Origin: GCA-2732755 sp965228265
GTDB taxonomy: Bacteria > Planctomycetota > Phycisphaerae > Phycisphaerales > UBA1924
DNA length: 64,000 nt
NCBI GenBank assembly: GCA_965228265.1
Contig: OZ245804.1
Span: 1,984,001-2,048,000 of the forward strand
Direction: 5' to 3'
Position numbers and translations under genes: made by a program. The notes beneath the pieces are model-generated. The model was not told the origin of the DNA. It saw nothing but the letters and a program-made list of their open reading frames with translations, and did no database searches. Shown here piece after piece: positions 58,367-64,000 of this stretch (positions are counted from its first letter, which is position 1; each line of letters starts with the position of its first letter).

Positions 58367-59672
58367 CAGCATCCATCGGCGTGAGTTCGTCAAAGGGGCC
58401 GCGGCTCTTGGCGCAACGGGGCTCGTCGCGGGCTCGGCGATCGGATCGATCATGAGCCCCAAGCGCGACACGCTCCGCGTGGGCGTCGTCGGTTGCGGCG
58501 GGCGCGGCACGGGGGCGATGCTCCAGGCGCTCAAGGCCGATCCGAACGCGATGCTCTGGTCGGCGGGCGAGGCCATCGGCGGGCGGATCGAAGCGAGCCT
58601 CGGCCGCGTGCAGGCGGGGCTGGATGCGCACGCGGAAGAGGGCGGCCAACCTTCGGGCACGATCGAGGTCCCCGCCGAGCGCATGCACGTCGGGTTCGAT
58701 GCGTACCAGAAAGTCATCGACGAGTGCGACGTCGTGCTGCTGACGACGCCTCCCGCCTTTCGCCCGATGCAGTTCGCAGCCGCGATCGAGGCGGGCAAGC
58801 ACGTATTCTGCGAGAAGCCCGTCGCGGTCGATGCGCCGGGTGTGCGGCAGGTGCTGGAATCGGCGCGCAAGGCAAAGGACAAGGGCCTGGCGGTCATGTC
58901 GGGCTTCTGCTGGCGCTACCAGGACCAGTGCAAGGAGACGATGACCAAGCTGCACGAGGGCGGCGTGGGCGATCTGCACACAATCCAGACGACATACAAC
59001 ACCACCGGCTGGGTCCGCCCCAACCCGAAGCAGGATGCATGGAGCGAGACCGAATTCCAGTTGCGCAACTGGCAGTATTTCACGCCGTTGTCGGGCGATC
59101 ACATCGTCGAGCAGGCGGTGCACGCGATCGACTGGATCGCCTGGGCGATGCAGGACGAGCCGCCCGTCAAGTGCTGGGCCGTCGGCGGACGCCAGACACG
59201 CCCCGACATCCCGGAGACAGGCAACGTCTTCGATCACTTCAGCGTGACGTACGAATACGCCAATGGTCAGCGCGGCTACCACATGTGCAGGCACTGGCCC
59301 AATACCCCCTCGGACAACTCGGCGTACTTTCTGGGGAGTAATGGCCGCTGCACGATGCAGCCCTGGACGGGTCAGCACGTGATCGAGGGCGCCAAAAAAT
59401 GGAGGGGTGAGGCGGCCGCCAACGACATGTACCAGCGCGAGCACGATGTGCTCTTCGCGTCCATCCGCGACAACAACCCGATCAACGACGGCGAGCGCAT
59501 GTCGCACACCACGCTGATGGCGATCATGGCCCGCATGGCTGCTTACACGGGCGAGGTCGTGACCTGGGAACAAGCGATGGAGAGCTCCGAGAACCTGAAC
59601 CCGGATCCGTTCACGTTCGGCGATCGACCGAGGCCGAGCATCGCGGTGCCCGGCGTGACGAAGTTTGCATAG
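58356..59672 (+). CDS. Gfo/Idh/MocA-family oxidoreductase, Tat-exported (1)
   Basis: A 438-residue protein with a Tat signal (HRREFVKGAAALGATGLVAG). The NAD(P)-binding Rossmann segment is LRVGVVGCGGRGTGAMLQAL, and VFCEKPVAVDAPG carries the EKP motif of the family. The C-terminal domain includes GDHIVEQAVHAIDWIAWAMQ. ATG 58356 has AAGGAG six bases upstream. Planctomycetes have many such exported paralogues, whose substrates are unknown sugars. Its stop precedes the TIM-barrel gene by ten bases. A second homologue lies at 60611. Confidence 0.9.
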   Translation: MTNDSIHRREFVKGAAALGATGLVAGSAIGSIMSPKRDTLRVGVVGCGGRGTGAMLQALKADPNAMLWSAGEAIGGRIEASLGRVQAGLDAHAEEGGQPSGTIEVPAERMHVGFDAYQKVIDECDVVLLTTPPAFRPMQFAAAIEAGKHVFCEKPVAVDAPGVRQVLESARKAKDKGLAVMSGFCWRYQDQCKETMTKLHEGGVGDLHTIQTTYNTTGWVRPNPKQDAWSETEFQLRNWQYFTPLSGDHIVEQAVHAIDWIAWAMQDEPPVKCWAVGGRQTRPDIPETGNVFDHFSVTYEYANGQRGYHMCRHWPNTPSDNSAYFLGSNGRCTMQPWTGQHVIEGAKKWRGEAAANDMYQREHDVLFASIRDNNPINDGERMSHTTLMAIMARMAAYTGEVVTWEQAMESSENLNPDPFTFGDRPRPSIAVPGVTKFA

Positions 59673-59682
59673 GAGCGATTCG

Positions 59683-60609
59683 ATGTCCATTGACCGCCGC
59701 TCGTTTCTGCTGACTGCCGCCGCGGCGGGTGTTGCTGCGCGCACGGGGAGGGCCTTTGCACAGCCCGAGCGGTGGCGAGCCAACCCGGCAGGTTCGGGGC
59801 CGAGGATCTTGAAGTCGCTCAAGTTCGGCATGATCGGCGCGGGCGAGACCGTGCGAGAGAAGTTTGAACTCGCCCGAGACGCAGGCTTCGACGGCGTCGA
59901 ACTCGACAGCCCGAGCGGGCTCGATCTCGACGAGGTCATCGAGGCGCGAGACGCGGTGGGCATCGCGATTCCCGGCGTCGTCGATTCGGCGCACTGGGGC
60001 AAACCCTTCAACCACCCCGACGAGAGCGTGCGGGCCGAGGGACGGGCGGCTCTGGAAACCGCGATCCGCGACTGCAAAAAAGTCGGGGGCTCGACGGTGC
60101 TCGTTGTACCCGCGGTCGTGCGCAAGGGCATGAGCTACGCGGACGCGTACAGGTTGAGCCAGAAAGAGATCGGCAAACTCGTGCCGCTGGCGGAGGAACT
60201 CGGCGTCGCGATCGCGTTCGAGAACGTGTGGAACAACTTCCTGCTGAGCCCGCTCGAAGCGGCTCGGTATGTGGACGAGTTCGAGAGCGATCACGTCGGC
60301 TGGTACTTCGACGTGGGCAACATCGTCAACTACGCCTGGCCCGAGCAGTGGATCGATGCACTCGGTGCTCGCATTCTCAAACTCGACGTCAAGGAGTTCA
60401 GCCGATCCAAGCGCGACAACGAAGGCCTCTGGAAGGGCTTCGGTGTCGAGATCGGCGAGGGCGACTGCGACTGGCCCGCGGTGCGCGAAGCATTGGACAG
60501 GATCGGGTATCGTGGCTGGGCCTCGGCAGAGGTCGGGGGCGGCGGGGCCGAACGCCTCGCGGACATCGCCCGCAGGATGGATCAGGTGCTGACGTTTGAA
60601 GGAGCGTGA
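59683..60609 (+). CDS. Xylose-isomerase-like TIM-barrel protein, Tat-exported
   Basis: A 308-residue protein with a Tat signal (SIDRRSFLLTAAAAGVAART). The barrel includes LARDAGFDGVELDSPSGLDL, a metal-ligand Glu in IAFENVWNNFLLSP, GWYFDVGNIVNYAWPEQWID and ILKLDVKEFSRSKRD. It probably isomerises or epimerises a sugar or sugar acid. GGAG lies seven bases before ATG 59683. It sits between two Gfo/Idh/MocA genes, one base before the next start. Confidence 0.88.
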   Translation: MSIDRRSFLLTAAAAGVAARTGRAFAQPERWRANPAGSGPRILKSLKFGMIGAGETVREKFELARDAGFDGVELDSPSGLDLDEVIEARDAVGIAIPGVVDSAHWGKPFNHPDESVRAEGRAALETAIRDCKKVGGSTVLVVPAVVRKGMSYADAYRLSQKEIGKLVPLAEELGVAIAFENVWNNFLLSPLEAARYVDEFESDHVGWYFDVGNIVNYAWPEQWIDALGARILKLDVKEFSRSKRDNEGLWKGFGVEIGEGDCDWPAVREALDRIGYRGWASAEVGGGGAERLADIARRMDQVLTFEGA

Positions 60610-60610
60610 G

Positions 60611-61894
60611 ATGGCAACGAACTGGAACAGGCGTGATGTGGTCAAGGCCGGCGCGGCGATTGGAGTGGGCTCCTTGATCTCACCAGCGTTTGCCGCAAAC
60701 ACCCTGCGCCGTGCGGACGACACGATCCGCGTGGGCGTCATCGGTTGCGGCGGGCGGGGCACCGGAGCCGCGGCCAACGCGATCGAAGCGCACCCCGCTG
60801 TCAAAATCGTCGCCCTCGCGGACCTCTTCGAAGACCGCCTGAACGGCTCGCGGGGCTACCTCGAAGGCCGCGAAGACGCGAGCCAGCGCGTCTCGATCGA
60901 CGATGCGCACTGCTTCACCGGCTTCGACGCGTACAAGAAGCTCGTGGCGATCAAGGACATCGACTATGTCATCCTCGCCACGCCCCCGGGCTTTCGGCCG
61001 ATCCATTTCAAGGCCGCCATCGACTCGGGCAAGCACGTCTTCATGGAGAAGCCCGTCGCGGTCGATCCCGCCGGCATCCGCACCGTGATCGAGGCCGCCG
61101 AACGCGCCCAGGCGCAGAAGCTCTCCGTCGTCGCCGGCACGCAGCGCCGTCATGAGGCTTCATACCTGGCCCTGATGGAACGCGTGCAGAACGGCGAACT
61201 AGGCGACATCGTCGGCGCGCAGTGCTATTGGAACCAGGGCGGGCTCTGGGTCCACGACCGTAAACCCGAGTACACGGACATGGAGTGGCAGTGCCGAAAC
61301 TGGCTCTACTTCTGCTGGCTCTCGGGAGACCACATCTGCGAGCAGCACATCCACAACATCGACGTCATCAACTGGGCCAAGGGCGGGCCTCCCATCAAGG
61401 CGACGGGCATGGGCGGTCGTCAGATCCGCACGGCCGAGAAGTACGGCAACATCTTCGACCACTTCGCGATCGAGTTCGAGTACGCCGACGGCTCGAGCTG
61501 CATGAGCATGTGCCGTCAGATCGACGGCTGCGCGGTCCGAGTCGAGGAAGTCCTGCGGGGCACCAAGGGCACAAGCGTCTCGCGCCCGGGTTACGCGGTT
61601 ATGGAAGGCCAGAACACCTGGCGCTTCGACGCCGAGAACCGCAACCCGTACGAGCAGGAGCACACCGATCTCGTCGCGTCGATCACGGGCGATGGGCCCT
61701 ACCTGAACGAGGCCAAGCGCGTCGCCGAGAGCACATTGACAGCAATCATGGGTCGCATGAGCACCTACACCGGCAAGCAGGTGACCTGGGAGCAGGCGAT
61801 GAATTCGAAACTCGACCTGTCTCCCGCGAAGTATGAGTTCGGCGATCTGGCGGTGGGTGAGATCCCGATGCCCGGCTCCACGCCGCTGGTTTGA
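60611..61894 (+). CDS. Gfo/Idh/MocA-family oxidoreductase, Tat-exported (2)
   Basis: A 427-residue protein with a Tat signal (WNRRDVVKAGAAIGVGSLIS). IRVGVIGCGGRGTGAAANAI is the Rossmann segment and VFMEKPVAVDPAG the EKP motif; GDHICEQHIHNIDVINWAKG is in the C-terminal domain. It is clearly paralogous to 58356-59672. AAGGAG precedes ATG 60611 at a good distance. Confidence 0.9.
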   Translation: MATNWNRRDVVKAGAAIGVGSLISPAFAANTLRRADDTIRVGVIGCGGRGTGAAANAIEAHPAVKIVALADLFEDRLNGSRGYLEGREDASQRVSIDDAHCFTGFDAYKKLVAIKDIDYVILATPPGFRPIHFKAAIDSGKHVFMEKPVAVDPAGIRTVIEAAERAQAQKLSVVAGTQRRHEASYLALMERVQNGELGDIVGAQCYWNQGGLWVHDRKPEYTDMEWQCRNWLYFCWLSGDHICEQHIHNIDVINWAKGGPPIKATGMGGRQIRTAEKYGNIFDHFAIEFEYADGSSCMSMCRQIDGCAVRVEEVLRGTKGTSVSRPGYAVMEGQNTWRFDAENRNPYEQEHTDLVASITGDGPYLNEAKRVAESTLTAIMGRMSTYTGKQVTWEQAMNSKLDLSPAKYEFGDLAVGEIPMPGSTPLV

Positions 61895-61911
61895 ACAAGG
61901 GGAACGTGAGC

Positions 61912-62823
61912 ATGGACAGGCGAACATTCATCGCGACGGCGAGTGGGGCGGTGGCCTCAGGAGCAGCGCTCAAGGCATCGGGCATGACGACGCATCGCAA
62001 CGAAGAAGAGAAGTTCTCGGTGCACTTTGCGCCGCACTTTGGCATGTTCCGTCACCACGCCGGCGACGACCCCGTCGCGCAGCTCGAATTCGCTGCCGCC
62101 CAGGGCTTTACCGCATGGGAAGACAACGGCATGGGCGGGCGGAGCGTCGAGGAACAGACCCGCATCGCCGAGGCCATGCAACGCCTCGGCATGACGATGG
62201 GCGTCTTCGTCCTGAACCCCGCCTCGGCGTGGGGCCCGACGTTCAGTCAGGGCAAGCAGGAGGACATGGACAACTTCGTCAAGGCGTGTGAAGAGGCGGT
62301 GCCCGTCGCACAACGCGTCAACGCGAAATGGATGACCGTCGTCCCCGGCACGCAGCACCCGCGCATCGATATCGAGTACCAGACCGCCTACGCCGTCGAA
62401 CAGCTGCGGCGTGGCGCTGAGATCCTCGAACCCCACGGCCTCGTCATGGTGCTCGAGCCGCTGAACCCGCGGGATCACCCGAGCATGCTGCTCTCGAAGA
62501 TGTCGCACGCGTACGAGATCTGCCGGGCCGTGAACTCGCCGAGTTGCAAGATCCTTTGCGACCTCTACCACCAGCAGATCACCGAGGGAAACCTGATCCC
62601 CAACATCGATCGCGCGTGGGAGGAGATCGCCTACTTCCAGATCGGCGACAACCCCGGGCGGCGCGAGCCGACCACGGGCGAGATTCACTACTCCAAGGTC
62701 TTTAAACACATCAAGGACAAGGGCTTTACGGGCATCTACGGCATGGAGCACGGCAACAGCAAGGCCGGTGTCGAGGGGGAACAGGCGGTCATTGATGCGT
62801 ACCGCTCCGTTGACCCGAAGTGA
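61912..62823 (+). CDS. Hydroxypyruvate-isomerase-like TIM-barrel protein, Tat-exported
   Basis: A 303-residue protein with a Tat signal (MDRRTFIATASGAVASGAAL). The barrel contains LEFAAAQGFTAWEDNGMGGR, VPGTQHPRIDIEYQTAYAVE, VMVLEPLNPRDHPSMLLSKM (metal-ligand Glu), CKILCDLYHQQITEGNLIPN and FQIGDNPGRREPTTGEIHYS. The last piece is typical of the Hyi/hydroxypyruvate isomerase family. ATG 61912 has AAGGGG upstream. It is followed directly by an SDR gene. Confidence 0.88.
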   Translation: MDRRTFIATASGAVASGAALKASGMTTHRNEEEKFSVHFAPHFGMFRHHAGDDPVAQLEFAAAQGFTAWEDNGMGGRSVEEQTRIAEAMQRLGMTMGVFVLNPASAWGPTFSQGKQEDMDNFVKACEEAVPVAQRVNAKWMTVVPGTQHPRIDIEYQTAYAVEQLRRGAEILEPHGLVMVLEPLNPRDHPSMLLSKMSHAYEICRAVNSPSCKILCDLYHQQITEGNLIPNIDRAWEEIAYFQIGDNPGRREPTTGEIHYSKVFKHIKDKGFTGIYGMEHGNSKAGVEGEQAVIDAYRSVDPK

Positions 62824-62828
62824 GGGGT

Positions 62829-63644
62829 ATGAAATCCCTCGCGGGCAAGCGCGCCATTGTGACCGGAGCCGCCTCGGGGATCGGCCGGGCGATCGCGCGG
62901 GAGCTGGCCAGGCAAGGCTGCGAACTCGAACTCGTTGATGTCGATGGGGAAGGGCTTCGGCGCATCTGCGATGAACTGGGGCCCGCTGTGCTCGGCTCGC
63001 ACGTGCTCGACCTGGCAGACAGCGATGAGGTGGACGTCCTCGCCAAACGCTTCGTCGAAGAAGGCGGGCCGATCGATCTGCTCATCAACAACGCGGGCAT
63101 ACTCTGGTACGACCCGTTCGAAACCATGCCGATCACGGAATGGGATCGGCTCATGCGCATCAATCTGGATGCACCAGCACGACTCATCCACGGCCTGTTG
63201 CCAGCCATGCGCCGCAGACCCGGCGCTCACATCGTCAACATCTCAAGCATCCTCGGCCTCACACCCAAGCGGAACATGACCGCCTACTGCACGAGCAAAT
63301 ACGCCCTCGTCGGATTCGGACTCACGCTGCGGACCGAACTCTCACCCGAGATCGGCGTGTCCGTGGTGTGCCCGGGGCTCGTCAAGAGCAACCTCTACAC
63401 CTCGGCCAAGGAGCAGGGGCGCACCTCGGGCCGGCGCAAGCAGCCAGGCTACCTGAGCGTGTCGCCCGACATCGTCGCCAAGCGTGTGGTCCGGGCCATC
63501 GAGAAGAACAAGCGTCTCGTTGTTGTGACGCATCACGCACGCGCCACGAAACTCGCGCACGCCTTTGCCGCGTGGCTGCTGGATCGGAAGCAGATGAAGC
63601 GCAACGGGGCGCGTCAGAGGGCCGCGTCGGGCACAAGCTCGTAA
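62829..63644 (+). CDS. Short-chain dehydrogenase/reductase (SDR)
   Basis: A 271-residue classical SDR. NAD(P) binding is shown by AIVTGAASGIGRAIARELA and NNAG in LLINNAGILWYD. The catalytic Ser lies in NISSILG, and YxxxK in YCTSKYALVGFG. The C-terminal 30 residues are basic and poorly conserved. ATG 62829 or GTG 62820 (which overlaps the previous stop as GTGA) are both possible. It lacks the Tat signal of the four genes before it. Its 3-prime end overlaps the opposite partial gene by 31 bases. Confidence 0.9.
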   Translation: MKSLAGKRAIVTGAASGIGRAIARELARQGCELELVDVDGEGLRRICDELGPAVLGSHVLDLADSDEVDVLAKRFVEEGGPIDLLINNAGILWYDPFETMPITEWDRLMRINLDAPARLIHGLLPAMRRRPGAHIVNISSILGLTPKRNMTAYCTSKYALVGFGLTLRTELSPEIGVSVVCPGLVKSNLYTSAKEQGRTSGRRKQPGYLSVSPDIVAKRVVRAIEKNKRLVVVTHHARATKLAHAFAAWLLDRKQMKRNGARQRAASGTSS

Positions 63645-64000
63645 AAGCCCTGCCCCGTGTGGCGCAAAACGCCCGCCCGGGCCAGATCCTTCCAGACCTT
63701 CTCCGGGTACTCATTGGGCGGCACGATCGCGTCGATCTGCGAGTGCCGACCGCCCGAAAGCTTGTTGCTGCCCAGCCGCGACTCGTCATCCAGACGCGTG
63801 AGCTTCAGCCGCTTGCGGAAGGCCTTGAGCGCCTCGCGCATCTCGTGCGTCACCTCGACCGGCTCGGCGGTGTTGTCGTCCTTCTTGGGCGGCGCCTCGA
63901 CCGAGCGCACGAGCGCATCAAATGCCGCGAAGTCCTTGGCCTTGTACGCCTCCATCGCGGCGTCCTGATCGACCGGGAAACGCGAGATCAGCCGCACCGC
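63614..64000 (-). CDS. Hypothetical protein, N-terminus cut by window end
   Basis: The visible 127 or more codons encode a soluble, charged protein containing YKAKDFAAFDALVRSVEAPP and SGGRHSQIDAIVPPNEYPEK. The frame remains open at the last base, so the true start may lie beyond the window (a GTG at 63997 is the first visible candidate). No family recognised. Confidence 0.6.
   Translation of the reverse strand, partial: AVRLISRFPVDQDAAMEAYKAKDFAAFDALVRSVEAPPKKDDNTAEPVEVTHEMREALKAFRKRLKLTRLDDESRLGSNKLSGGRHSQIDAIVPPNEYPEKVWKDLARAGVLRHTGQGFYELVPDAAL

Overview
The window is one continuous high-GC, gene-dense stretch of a bacterial chromosome. It probably comes from a Planctomycetota bacterium, and the best guess is the Phycisphaerae. 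The evidence is a gene with planctomycete c-type cytochrome domains (DUF1587/1592/1588/1585 type, two CxxCH motifs) coupled to a DUF1552 gene, a DUF1570-like HExxH lipoprotein, and a cluster of Tat-exported Gfo/Idh/MocA and xylose-isomerase-like proteins. An ftsL-ftsI pair is present, so some peptidoglycan division machinery is retained. Taxonomy is inferred from gene content only.

Layout. 0-8.4 kb: LysM protein, ftsL-like, ftsI; then on the minus strand valS and a metallopeptidase-like lipoprotein; then a TPR protein. 8.4-10.9 kb: prfB with a programmed +1 frameshift, a sulfotransferase-like gene and a small membrane protein. 11-15 kb: pyruvate dehydrogenase operon pdhA - small membrane ORF - pdhB - pdhC, with a promoter candidate and a terminator. 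15-19 kb: S41/PDZ protease, MFS-type transporter, tRNA-Arg(CCG). 19-24.4 kb: exported LolA-like protein, nth, TIM-barrel protein, yebC, a second HhH glycosylase-like gene, rbfA, DUF503. 24.4-30.1 kb: infB, nusA and a solitary fliM, all minus. 30.3-32.5 kb: dsbD-like reductase and tRNA-Gly(GCC). 33-37 kb: trehalose operon otsA plus an otsB-GH15 fusion. 37-42.9 kb: two-component system divergent from a run of small envelope/stress genes (PRC-barrel, entericidin-like, DUF1328, DUF2383, small lipoproteins). 43-44.7 kb: an ANTAR regulator divergent from a BLUF photoreceptor, then a fur fragment against tRNA-Gly(CCC). 44.8-49.7 kb: C39-like protease, CDF transporter, deoxyhypusine-synthase-like enzyme, DUF155 and DUF5698 membrane proteins. 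49.7-53.5 kb: planctomycete cytochrome/DUF1552 pair. 53.6-57.6 kb: 2-oxoacid:ferredoxin oxidoreductase korAB and apbE. 57.5-64 kb: SUMF-like protein, two Gfo/Idh/MocA proteins alternating with two TIM-barrel isomerase-like proteins, an SDR and a partial hypothetical gene.

The most notable points are a prfB frameshift site with UAA instead of UGA and no Shine-Dalgarno-like stimulator; a 53-residue membrane protein coupled between pdhA and pdhB; a palindromic repeat inserted in frame inside valS with a second copy 47 kb away; a two-hairpin repeat behind two gene ends; the otsB-GH15 fusion; the BLUF/ANTAR pair; and histone-H1-like Lys/Ala tails on two different DNA-glycosylase-type proteins. I saw no CRISPR array, prophage, insertion sequence or replication origin.
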